A stretch of DNA of 32,575 nucleotides from Chitinophagaceae bacterium (GTDB lineage Bacteria; Bacteroidota; Bacteroidia; Chitinophagales; Chitinophagaceae), in contig JANYEX010000157.1 in NCBI GenBank assembly GCA_025359725.1, positions 1 through 32,575 on the forward strand. The letters run 5' to 3'. A program made the position numbers and the translations under genes. The stretch's first letter is position 1. Each line of letters begins with the position of its first letter. This document shows positions 7,469-17,500 of the stretch, piece after piece. The notes beneath the pieces were generated by a model. It made no database searches and was not told where the DNA came from. It worked only from the letters and a program-made list of their open reading frames with translations.

Positions 7469-10400
7469 TTATCTAACAATTACCTTATCAGTCCTTTCAC
7501 CCTTTTCGGTAGAAATACTGATTAGATATAATCCTTTAGCATAACCAGTTGTAGGAATATCTATTGTCTGACCATTGGTTAAATTACTTGCTGATTTTTG
7601 GGCTAAAACTTTACCAGATACATCGCGAATAGCAATTGTTGCGTTGTTTACATTCGTTTGTATTGCAACCCTAATACCACTACCAGTATAAAAAGTACGC
7701 CATAGGTTAGTTCTAGTATCTGTTGTTACAACTATTACTTTGGAGAAACTATATTTTCCAGTAACATCTAGTTGTTTAATACGATAGTAAACAGTACCAG
7801 CTGGAGTAGTAACATCTTTGTAGTTGTAAGAACCCTTGCCACTAACACTCTTTATAGCATATACAGAGGCTACATGCGAAAAGTTTTTACCATCAATGCT
7901 ACGTTCAATATCATAATGGTCGTTACTCATTTCGTTAGTTGTTGACCAGTTTAAAGCTACTGTTCCGCCAGCTTCATATTGATCAGTAAAGTCTATCCAA
8001 GAAACAGGAAGTGCATTTTGAAGGTTTACATAAACGTAGTATTCACCAGGATTCAACGTTACAGATTTGGTGTAACCAGATACACTAATAGTAGTACCAG
8101 TAAGTAAGTTGTACCAAGTGCCATTACTAGGGAAACTAACATTACCACTTTGCTGAACCACATCAAAGTTGCCATAAACAGTTACTTGCAAAGTGCTACT
8201 CCATAAATTCATCCATTTAAGCGCACTAGCTGTGCTATAACTTGTAAAGGTAGCATTGTAGAAAGTACCTGGATAAAGGTTGCGTAAGTTTAGTAATTTG
8301 CTATAAACACTGTATAAAGCTTGTCTGTTTGCATCAGTATAATAGGTTCCCCAAGGTAATGGCTTTTGATCAAGATTGCTACAGGTTGCGCTAAGACCAT
8401 TTGGACATTCATTTGGAGAATAATCATAGCCTAACTCACCAAACATCCACATCATTTTAGGGCCAGGCATCATTGCCCAAAAGGCTGTAGCCATTGCTGC
8501 ACGGTTTAAACCAGTAGGAATGTCTTTGATATTATAAGAACCAGAACTATTACCATATTGCTCATTTTTAAACATTACCCTTCTATCACCAGTAAGTGTT
8601 TCATCATGGCTTTCTTGATAATCCACCAAACCTGCTTGGTTGCAACCTTGGTTTGTGTAAAGACCTTGACTTACAAAATCCCAGTTGCTGTTAAAGCCCA
8701 TAGTTGCTTGTGTAACAGAACTATTCAAATTGCCTGCACCCCATACCAATAAACCATTATTTACTTGAGCAGAATTTTCTGGTTCAAAGCTTTCTAAGAT
8801 GCAATAACTGCCAGGAGAGATGCTTTGCAAAGAAGCATTGATATTACTTGCATTACTTACACGAGTTGCATCATAAGAGCCATCAGAATTGTTTTGGGTA
8901 TAAGCGCCAAACAAATCAAACCTAAAACCATCCATATTATAATCCTTCAACCAATGTTTATATACCCTATTGCGTAAGTCGATAGTGGCTTGGCTAGAGT
9001 GATTAAATTGGCTACCAACAGTATAACCATTTGTAGCAGTTACATTCAACCATGGGTTATTTGATGCAGGGGTATTTGTGGCAGAGTTCCAATACATGGT
9101 TGCCAATGGCGAGCTACCAGACACATCTGCCATTGCTAAATCCATGATAAATGCAATACCGTTAGCATGGCAAGCGTCAATAAATTTCTTTAAGGCAGTA
9201 GATGTTCCATAAACTTTATCTGGAGCAAAGAAGAAATTAGAGTTGTAACCCCAACTACTGTATCCTTCAAAGTTGTTAAGGGGCAAAACCTCAATTGCGT
9301 TGATACCTAGTCTCTTTAAATAAGTAAGCGTATCTGTGAGTGTTTGCCAGTTTTGTGCGCCAACAAAATCTCTCACTAACAATTCATAAATCATAAGATT
9401 CTTTTTATCTGGTCTAGTAAAGTTTGGCACTTGCCAAACGTAAGGGGTTTGAGCAGTTTGGAAAACACTCGCCAATGAACCTGCTGCTTTAGTAGGGAAC
9501 GATTTTAAGTTTGTATAAGTGCTAGCCGGAATTAATGGGTCGACATATTTATCCAATATTTTATCAGAATTATAATCTGCTACTTGCAAAGTTCCATCTA
9601 TTAAGTATTGATAAGCATACTCAACCCCGGGCGTAAGCCCAGTAATACGTACCCAGAACCTATTACCATCTGGCGTAATGTTCATCAAATTTTTTGAAGA
9701 AGCTATCCAATCGCTAAAGTCACCAACCACTACAATATTTTTCTTATTGGGTGCATATAAAACTAAGGTAACTGAGGTATCACCCGGTTCGTAATTAACA
9801 CCGTCCGAAACACCCGTAGGTAATGCAGCTACGTTATTAGACGGTGCAACAAAAAAGGTCATCGTATCGCTACTAGTTACACCGCCGCTAGTAGCAGTAG
9901 CAATAATTGTTTGTGTACCAGAAGCTGTAATAGTCGCATTAGTAGAGTCTGTCGTTCCTGTTGCAGAAGAAATAAGATTTCCATTAAAATACACATTCAT
10001 ACTACTACCATCAATGCTTGCATGGGCAACAATGGGTAGATTATCGCCAATGTTTTTTGTAATTGCTATAGGCAATGGATTATACAAAGGTTGCTTAATA
10101 GGAACATCAATACGCACATTTTCTGTATTCTGATATATAGGAATATACATATCACTACCATCGGTGTTTGCTAGTTTCGCACTACCATCACCACTCCTAA
10201 TAACCAATGCTAATTTGAGGATGGTTTCTCCAGCTGGTACACCAAAAAAACTTTTAAGTGAAGTACTACTATCAATTTTATAAGTCCAAGTGTTGGTTGC
10301 GCCAGGTGTAAGAGCTTCCCAAGAATACTTTGTAGCCCAAACGCCACGAACATATTTCCAATCGGAAGATGTTTTACTAAGATTAGTGATAACCCCAATA

Positions 10401-10588
10401 TGCATGTACACATCCAAAGGGAAATGTCCCTTTAACCCTTGATTACCATAGTTTGCATTCGCAGTAATGGTTACAGGCTTAGATGTTTCCTGAATAAAGG
10501 TAGAAGGCCCTGCTGTCCAACTTAATAACTGTGCATTGGTAGTTGCAGAAGCAATGACGAGAATCAAGAAAGTAAATAGTTTTTTCAT
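7469..10588 (-). CDS. T9SS-exported GH13 alpha-amylase-family protein with CBM48-like module
   Basis: This encodes 1039 residues and probably acts outside the cell or on its surface on alpha-glucans. Order: signal peptide 1-19; an N-terminal beta module (about 25-160); an Ig-like stretch (about 165-250); a CBM48/early-set module (about 262-350, VVGDFSDW); the GH13 barrel (about 398-780); a beta domain C (about 785-855); a fibronectin-like region (about 860-955); and a C-terminal T9SS sorting domain (about 965-1039, ending in GLYLISIS...KVIVR). Catalytic residues seen are D558 (DGFRFDLF), E599 (CILESFE) and D662 (YQESHDE). Conserved region I, normally ending in Asn-His, reads DLAMADV (483-489), so both residues are replaced. 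Expression is probably governed by an inverted repeat at 10609-10623. Confidence 0.9.
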   Translation of the reverse strand: MKKLFTFLILVIASATTNAQLLSWTAGPSTFIQETSKPVTITANANYGNQGLKGHFPLDVYMHIGVITNLSKTSSDWKYVRGVWATKYSWEALTPGATNTWTYKIDSSTSLKSFFGVPAGETILKLALVIRSGDGSAKLANTDGSDMYIPIYQNTENVRIDVPIKQPLYNPLPIAITKNIGDNLPIVAHASIDGSSMNVYFNGNLISSATGTTDSTNATITASGTQTIIATATSGGVTSSDTMTFFVAPSNNVAALPTGVSDGVNYEPGDTSVTLVLYAPNKKNIVVVGDFSDWIASSKNLMNITPDGNRFWVRITGLTPGVEYAYQYLIDGTLQVADYNSDKILDKYVDPLIPASTYTNLKSFPTKAAGSLASVFQTAQTPYVWQVPNFTRPDKKNLMIYELLVRDFVGAQNWQTLTDTLTYLKRLGINAIEVLPLNNFEGYSSWGYNSNFFFAPDKVYGTSTALKKFIDACHANGIAFIMDLAMADVSGSSPLATMYWNSATNTPASNNPWLNVTATNGYTVGSQFNHSSQATIDLRNRVYKHWLKDYNMDGFRFDLFGAYTQNNSDGSYDATRVSNASNINASLQSISPGSYCILESFEPENSAQVNNGLLVWGAGNLNSSVTQATMGFNSNWDFVSQGLYTNQGCNQAGLVDYQESHDETLTGDRRVMFKNEQYGNSSGSYNIKDIPTGLNRAAMATAFWAMMPGPKMMWMFGELGYDYSPNECPNGLSATCSNLDQKPLPWGTYYTDANRQALYSVYSKLLNLRNLYPGTFYNATFTSYSTASALKWMNLWSSTLQVTVYGNFDVVQQSGNVSFPSNGTWYNLLTGTTISVSGYTKSVTLNPGEYYVYVNLQNALPVSWIDFTDQYEAGGTVALNWSTTNEMSNDHYDIERSIDGKNFSHVASVYAIKSVSGKGSYNYKDVTTPAGTVYYRIKQLDVTGKYSFSKVIVVTTDTRTNLWRTFYTGSGIRVAIQTNVNNATIAIRDVSGKVLAQKSASNLTNGQTIDIPTTGYAKGLYLISISTEKGERTDKVIVR

Positions 10589-10608
10589 ACAAGCTTGTTT
10601 ATTTTAAT

Positions 10609-10623
10609 GTGTAAAAATTACAC
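10609..10623 (-). promoter_or_regulatory. candidate operator GTGTA-N5-TACAC upstream of GH13 gene 1
   Basis: A perfect inverted repeat with five-base arms sits 20 bp before the ATG of the large GH13 gene. An adjacent inverted repeat TCACA-AA-TGTGA lies at 10625-10636. The same arms and spacing occur before the other GH13 gene at 12471-12485. The binding protein is unknown. Confidence 0.55.
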
Positions 10624-10744
10624 GTCACAAATGTGATGATAAAATTTTGTATTTTGTTGCTTATTGAATAAAAAAATAAAAAATAGTTCAATTTATTTCA
10701 CTATTGTACTAAATAGATGAAAAAATGGGATTTTGTGCTCTGAA

Positions 10745-11489
10745 ACTATTGTCATCATTGCATCGCATTTTTAAAATCAAAAGCAGGGGGACAATCAAGC
10801 AAACAGATTCCCTGTTTCTTGTTCGTGTTCCTGGTTCTCAACCTTTTTTTGTTGTGCAATGCCAGTAATTCCTTTATACTGATATAATTCGGAAGGTGCA
10901 TCCTTAAAATGGACACCATATTGCTGAATGCCATTTTGGATTTGTTCTGATAATGGATATGATTCAATAATAAAAGGGCAATCAACGAACACAATATCTA
11001 TATTTCAACGGCATTTTGATTATCCTCCAAAAAATAATGTAGCGGGAAGTTCTGTTTTAGCTTTTTAAAGAACAATTCAATACGCCACCTATACCTGTAA
11101 ATATCAGCAATTACTTGTGCCACTAGTTCAAAGTTGTTGGTGATGAATTCATAGACCTTCTCCCCGTCCGCATCCCACCATGCTATCCTCCGTAGTTGAA
11201 GGGTATTTGTTTTCCCTTCAGAATCTTTATAGTGTTGCTCTATCGTTTCTTCTTTTAATACGGCGGCAGGTACCTTATCGGTCAGTATCCTTTCGCTTAC
11301 ACCTGTATAAACCGCATTGTCCTTCTTCCCATTGGCTGAATGCCTCCCCGTTGTCTTGAGTATAGCTTTGAACAAAGAAAACACGATGGAATCGACTAAA
11401 AACAGTTTTGAAAGCACCGATTTTGGCAGAGTGCTGTCCGAGATAGCCCCTTTGCTGCTATTTTGTATTTATTTATCTCGGACAATAGT
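10745..11489 (-). pseudogene. IS4-family transposase relic with internal deletion and in-frame stop
   Basis: The minus-strand frame reads SKLFLVDSIVFSLFKAILK near 11400 (the DDE region around the first Asp), then RHSANGKKDNAVYTG, then YRYRWRIELFFKKLKQNF (the Y-2-R-3-E signature of IS4 transposases), HYFLEDNQNAVEI, a TAG stop at 10998, and in the same frame ILCSLIALLLLNHI with FSNMVSILRMHL. Relative to intact relatives, a large block is missing between GKKD and NAVY, where the second catalytic region should be, and the N-terminus is lost. The 9-bp inverted sequences ACTATTGTC (10745-10753) and GACAATAGT (11481-11489) may be the remains of the terminal repeats. Confidence 0.8.
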
Positions 11490-11525
11490 AGATTAAAACA
11501 GATATTGATTGTTATAATTATTTGA

Positions 11526-12350
11526 TTGAACAGAAGTGGGGGTGGTGGTTTTAAGTGCATTAAATGTGGCTGTGATAAATTGGGGAAGGGGCGTTGTTGG
11601 TTTCATAGGCGTTACACAGGGTGCAAATATGATGAATCAGCCACAGCCAACCCGCTTTTCCACAAGAGTAAGCTCGGGTTGTAAAAAGCATTTGAATTTG
11701 CATTCAGGATAAGTGTAAGGAAGAAGGGGATGTCCACCAATGCACTTGCAAAGGAGTTCTCGTGCCAACAAAAAAGTGCTTGGTTATTGAAAGCTAAGTA
11801 CCAGAATGCAATGAAAAGTTCTGGCAAGTACCCTCTGGAAGACTAAGTGGAAGTGGATGAGTTTCTGGTAGGTGGATTTGATGAAAACCAGCTAGGCAGA
11901 AGCAATGCAAGTAAGCAATTGGGGGTATTGGTGGTTAAGAAAGTTGAAGACAAGAAAAGTAAACAAACCATCGGCAGGGCTTATGTTAAGGTCATACAAA
12001 GTGCTTCAGCTGACAATCTGAAGACTTTCTTTGAAGAAAAAATCAGTAGCGACTGTTCTGTAAAGGGTTACCTTCCATTGAAAAAGATTGGCAAATAGAG
12101 CAGGAAATAAGCGCGAAAGGTAAAAAACTTTAAAGAGCTACATACACATATAATGAACATTAAATCTTGGCTGCGAGGAATGCATCATAAGTGTAAAGGA
12201 CACAGGTTACAAAATTACCTTGATGAGTTTCATTTTAGGGTTAACAGAAGAAGCTTTAATGATGCAATATTGGAAAAACTATTGATTAAGGCTGTCAATC
12301 TTAACCCCGTAACCTGTAGGCAGATAATTAAAAACGAACTAAATACTTAA
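11526..12350 (+). pseudogene. IS1595-family transposase relic 1
   Basis: One frame runs from a zinc-ribbon-like part (GGGFKCIKCG then RRYTGCKYDE) through SATANPLFHKSKLGL, a TAA at 11682, then MSTNALAKEFSCQQKSAWLL, a TAA at 11844, and VEVDEFLVGGFDENQLGRSN, which contains the first acidic residue of the ISXO2-like DDE core. After a frameshift near 12090 it continues as QIEQEISAKGKN and then, from 12153, NIKSWLRGMHHKCKG and YLDEFHFRVNRR, the IS1595 C-terminus. Two nonsense codons and at least one frameshift make it non-functional, yet nearly the whole length is recognisable. N-terminal start and terminal repeats were not found. Confidence 0.85.
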
Positions 12351-12470
12351 TCCTATAAGTCTATTAATGACATTAAATTGCCTTGTCAATTCCATCTATA
12401 CTACATCCTATCATCCCTTTAAAACTATATTTCTAATCACAAAAAAGACTTACTATTGCATACACAAAAT

Positions 12471-12485
12471 GTGTATATATTACAC
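12471..12485 (+). promoter_or_regulatory. candidate operator GTGTA-N5-TACAC upstream of GH13 gene 2
   Basis: The inverted repeat GTGTA-TATAT-TACAC ends 25 bp before the ATG at 12511. It overlaps a second inverted repeat, TACACA-AAA-TGTGTA, at 12461-12475. It is the partner of the site at 10609-10623. Confidence 0.55.
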
Positions 12486-12510
12486 AATAACACGCTTAAC
12501 TATTTCAATT

Positions 12511-14361
12511 ATGAAAAAAATTACAGGCACATTTTTTAGTTTTATTTTCCTTTTACAATTTGTTTCTGCCCAAAACATAGCTATTTATCCAACCAATTGG
12601 TGGGTAAACATGAAGTGGAATAAGGTGCAGCTATTAATAAAGGGCGATAAAGATGGGTTTAACAAAGAAAAAGTAAGTATCAGTTACCCAGGTGTTTCCA
12701 TTACCAAAGTAAATACCCTAGATAATAGTAAATACATCTCTCTCGATGTAGCTATAGACCCATCGGCACAACCTGGTATAGTGAATATAAAGTTTGCTGA
12801 TGGCGGCAAGGTTAACACAGTAAAATGGGTACTAAAAGCACGCAGAAAAGGCAAGGGGATTACTTATGCCCAAGGGGTTACTTCCTCCGATTTTATTTAT
12901 ATGCTAATGCCCGACAGGTTTAGTAACGGCGATGAGAGTAACGATAAAATAGCAGGCATGAGAGACCAGAGTCTTAACAGAGATTCTATCTATCATCGCC
13001 ATGGGGGCGACTTTCAGGGCATTATCAATCACCTAGATTACCTACAAAACCTAGGTGCAACTACCCTATGGATGACCCCTGTAATAGAAAACGACCAGCC
13101 CAACCGAACAGAACATGGCTATTCTTTTACTAACCATTATCAAATAGAGCCTCGCTTTGGTGGTGCAGATATGTATAAAAGATTGAGTGATTCTTTGCAT
13201 AAAAGAGGGATGAAATTGATACAAGATGCCGTGTATAATCATGTTGGCAGTTATCATTTTATAGTACTAGACCCACCATGTAAAGATTGGTTTCATCAAT
13301 GGCCTAGCTATACCCAAACGAGTTTTAAAGATCAACCATTGTTTGACCCGCATGGTGCTAAAAACGAAGCCAAGATTACTACAGATGGTTGGTTTACAAA
13401 GGAAATGCCCGATCTTAACCAAAACAACCCTTATGTAGCCAATTTTTTAATACAACATGCCCTTTGGAGTGTAGAAGAATTTGGTGTTGATGGTTGGAGA
13501 ATAGACACTTACATATACAACGATTTGCCCTTTATGAACCGTTGTAATAAGGCACTTACCGATGAATATCCAAAGATGACAATGTTTGGAGAAACATGGG
13601 TAAATGGGGTCATTAACCAGAGTTATTTTGTACAGAATAACCTGAATGTGTCCGTAAAAAGTAACTTGCAAGCACCATGTGATTTTCAGGTATTGTTTAA
13701 TGGCATTCAACCAACGATGACGGAAAAATATGGTTGGAACGAAGGCGTAACTAAGTTATACACCACCCTTGCGCAAGATATTATGTATAAAGACCCAATG
13801 CGTAATGTAATATTTTTGGATAACCACGATATGACGCGCTTTTTTAGCTATGTAAAAGAAGATGTAGATAAGCAAAAGATGGGGCTGGAATGGTTATTTA
13901 CCTGCCGTGGTATTCCTCAGTTGTATTATGGTACAGAGATACTGATGAAAGGAGAAAGTAACCCAGATGGATGGGTGCGATTGGATTTTGCTGGCGGCTG
14001 GAAGGGTGATAAAAAGAATGCATTTACGGGAGATAACCTTACCCCGCAGGAGAAAGAAGTGCAAGACTTAGTAAAGAAACTAGGTAACTTCCGTAAGACA
14101 TCCTCAGCTATTAAAACGGGCAAACTGATGCAATATGTACCTTATGATGGACTATATGTTTACTTTAGATACGATACTAAGCAAACGATCATGTGCGTAA
14201 TGAACACGAGCGAAAAGGAACAAACAGTGAAAATTGATAAATACGAAGAACGTACGAAAGGTTTTAATAAAGCAACTGATATACTTTCTGGAAATACGAT
14301 AAGTGATAACCAGTTTACTATCCCTGCTAAGAAAATGTGGATATTGGAACTAGGAAAATAA
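12511..14361 (+). CDS. periplasmic GH13 neopullulanase/cyclomaltodextrinase-type enzyme
   Basis: This encodes 616 residues. A signal peptide (MKKITGTFFSFIFLLQFVSA, then QN) directs export. There is no lipobox and no T9SS tail, so a periplasmic location is likely. An N-terminal beta domain (about 22-115, as in Cyc-maltodext_N proteins) precedes the barrel, where region I is DAVYNHVG (239-246). The nucleophile is D332 (DGWRIDTY), the acid/base E361 (MFGETW), and the third acid D440 (LDNHDMTR). The C-terminal beta domain ends at PAKKMWILELG. It probably hydrolyses cyclodextrins, pullulan or maltooligosaccharides to short sugars. A longer frame starting at 12367 adds 48 residues lacking any pattern, so the ATG at 12511 is preferred. 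It is paired with the surface GH13 protein through a common upstream repeat. Confidence 0.92.
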   Translation: MKKITGTFFSFIFLLQFVSAQNIAIYPTNWWVNMKWNKVQLLIKGDKDGFNKEKVSISYPGVSITKVNTLDNSKYISLDVAIDPSAQPGIVNIKFADGGKVNTVKWVLKARRKGKGITYAQGVTSSDFIYMLMPDRFSNGDESNDKIAGMRDQSLNRDSIYHRHGGDFQGIINHLDYLQNLGATTLWMTPVIENDQPNRTEHGYSFTNHYQIEPRFGGADMYKRLSDSLHKRGMKLIQDAVYNHVGSYHFIVLDPPCKDWFHQWPSYTQTSFKDQPLFDPHGAKNEAKITTDGWFTKEMPDLNQNNPYVANFLIQHALWSVEEFGVDGWRIDTYIYNDLPFMNRCNKALTDEYPKMTMFGETWVNGVINQSYFVQNNLNVSVKSNLQAPCDFQVLFNGIQPTMTEKYGWNEGVTKLYTTLAQDIMYKDPMRNVIFLDNHDMTRFFSYVKEDVDKQKMGLEWLFTCRGIPQLYYGTEILMKGESNPDGWVRLDFAGGWKGDKKNAFTGDNLTPQEKEVQDLVKKLGNFRKTSSAIKTGKLMQYVPYDGLYVYFRYDTKQTIMCVMNTSEKEQTVKIDKYEERTKGFNKATDILSGNTISDNQFTIPAKKMWILELGK

Positions 14362-14532
14362 TTGTACATACAACTTTATAATTGTTATTTGACTTGAAAA
14401 AATCAATAGGCATATAAAATGAGCTATTGAAACAAGTAAATATCTTTTTCACCAACTATTTTTACAGTTAATTTATTAGACAGCAATAAAGTCAATTTGC
14501 TGTTCTAGTAAAAAAACACCATTTAGTTGCAC

Positions 14533-17500
14533 ATGAAGAAGATTTACTTGCTTTTAATCCTTTCAATATTTCTGGTAACAACCCTTTTTTCTCAAACACT
14601 GAATATATATGTTTCGCCAAATGGGTCTTCTAGTGGTAATGGAACAAGTACTTTAGCTCCTGTTTCGCTTAGTAGGGCAAGGACTATTGTTAAAACTACC
14701 GCAAATAAGCTTAAGGTATGTCATATTTGGCTAATGGATGGTATCTACACATATTTAGCGCTAGATTCTACTGATTTTCGCACTGCTACTGCCCCAATTA
14801 CCTACCATTCCTTGAATAGGTTAAAGGCTATCTTCCAACCAATTACCCCTATTAATCCTTCGGACCTGATTGCCATCCCCGATTCTATTAAAAACAGGAT
14901 AGTTGATTCGGTTGCGAGAACAAAAGTTATGCAAGTTGATTTATCTAAGTACAACCTTAGCAACATAGCTCCTTGGCCTAAGCTTTTCGAGTACCCTGTT
15001 ACCGTAACTGCTGCAAGTAGTTCCCGACAAAACTGGCCTATAATCTATCAAAATAGTACTCCCCTACCAATGGCACAGTATCCCAATGGCGATTCTGTAA
15101 TGCGTATGCTTAAAGTACTAAACAACGGCGGCACTGGCACTTCGGGTAGTGCAGGTATCTTTAAATATCGGGATGATAGGTGCAAATATTGGAGTCAAGC
15201 ACTTAAAGAAGGGCTTTGGTTAAGGGGTTGCTGGCGGGTTTCATGGCAAATGGACTTTGTTAAAGCAGATTCAATTAATACGACCGATTCTATTGTATAT
15301 CAAAGTGTTGGATTACCTGGAGGTATTGGAGATAAATACACTCGTCCCGCAGGAAATGGGAAAGAACCCTACATTGCCGTTAATCTTTTAGAAGAAATTG
15401 ATACCGTTGGTGAATGGGCTATCAACTTCAATACTAAAATGCTTTACATCTATCCCCCCGATACAGGAACATTAAATATTAGTAGTAATTCCTCAACGCC
15501 TTCCATTAGTCTTAGCTATGTTAACTATACCAACTTTGAAGGAATAACCCTTGATGGTGGCTCTTCCGTTGGCATCAAATTAAATAAGTGTAATAACATA
15601 TCCATTGCTGGGATGGAAATAAAACATGTTGCCAGTTACGGGGTATTAATTGCCGATGGCAGCAATTGTATTGTCAGAAGTAACGACATTCATGATGTTG
15701 GCGAAGGCGGTGTGTATCTTATCAGTAGCACTTTTAATGCAGACCAGTTATTACTTAAATCATGCAATCATAAAGTGATCAATAACCATATTTACGACTA
15801 TGCCAAAGACGTGTTTTTATATGCTGCGGCAATAGATACCAGGAATGCTATTGGCAGTTATTGCGCTTTCAATAATATTCATGGCTGCAAACACGTAGGG
15901 GTTTTATTTGGGGGGAACAATAACACCTTCGAGTATAATGATATTAGCAATGTGGTACAGACATACAACGATATGGGTGCTTTTTATACCGCAGAGAGCC
16001 AAACAAAACGTGGAAACAAGATTCAACGGAATTATATACATGCCATGAACTACTGTGGTTCGGGGTTATATTCCGATAATAACGCGCAAGGGCAAACTTA
16101 TTATGGCAATATTGCCGCAAACTGTTTATATGGCTTGCAAAACAACTTGGGACTCTTCGATAGCTACCTAAATAACATCTATTACGACAATTACAGGTAT
16201 CAATGTAGCTACGAAATTGCTTTTGCAGATACAGTTTCAACAAGTTCTGCTTATACAAAAGTAAAAACTGTGTATAAAGCTAGCACAACCTACCAGAATG
16301 GTTATACAGAATTGAAGGATTACTTCGATACAGTAAATAAAGCTTACTCCTCTACCGTTTGGCCGCAGATAAATGGTAGTGTATTCATCGGCACTTCTAT
16401 TCTAAATGGTCGCTGCATCAGTCCTGTTCTTGATAAAAGCTTATTTCTTACTAATGGAAAAACAAATACTGCCTATGCAACGGGGATTCCGTTTACTCAA
16501 TATGGACTTATATGCAATAATAACTTTTATGCTAAAACAACCTCTTTTAAAGGCGTCTATACTAACTTATTAGATAGCCTTAAATCGACGGGTGTTTTTG
16601 CAAAAACTGCTATTACGGACTGGCACATCAACAGAATTGGCTTATTCAAGGATTCTATATATCGTCCAGATATTACCGCAACACAAACCGCGGGGGTATC
16701 CCCTTCTTTTAATTTAACTATTTCAAGCCTGCATTCTTTTACCACGATAGATACCTTAAACATTACTGTTACTATCAAAAATCCTAACATCAGCAAGTGT
16801 TATAGTAGTGTATTACTCTACGATTCTGTCGTTGTAATCCCTTCTGTGTCATTTAAACTAACAAAATCTACCTTCGATTCAATAGTTTTTACCGCCAAAT
16901 GGATTAATCCTTCCGTTGGTAAACACAGTGTTACAACCCATTTATTGGATAGTACGCTTTGGGATTTCTCTTCAGATAGTACCAACTTTTCTATCTCTAG
17001 TACGTTACCTGTTACTATCAATAATTTCAGGGCTTCGTCCAATAACTGCAATGCTTTGTTATCTTGGAAAGTGGCAGATGGGCAGGGTATTAGATATTAT
17101 TCAATAGAAAAGGAAAATAATAACGGACTATTTGAGGTGGTAAAAACTATTGCGCCCAATACTAGTGGCATAAATTATTCAATAACCATTCCGCAGGAAA
17201 ACAATATTTCTATTTATAGGATACATATAAGTACTAATACGGGCGATATTTATTCAAATTCAGAGATGGTACAAACGAATTGTTCTGAGAAGGAAACGCT
17301 TATATTACTGCCTAATCCTATATATTCAACAACGTATGTCAATGCCAAAGTAAACTATCATCATGCTGGCAATAGCACTGCTTCTACTCTATCTATTTAT
17401 GATATCACAGGCAAAATGGTAGTGCAAAAGCAAGTTTATATCCTTAGTGGCGACAACACTTTTAGTCTTCCTGTAAACGGGTTGCCTAAAGGATTTTACA

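Noticed and set aside
15944-16258. 104-codon minus-strand frame in the beta-helix gene
   Set aside because: It is antisense to the repetitive beta-helix region and lacks any recognisable features.
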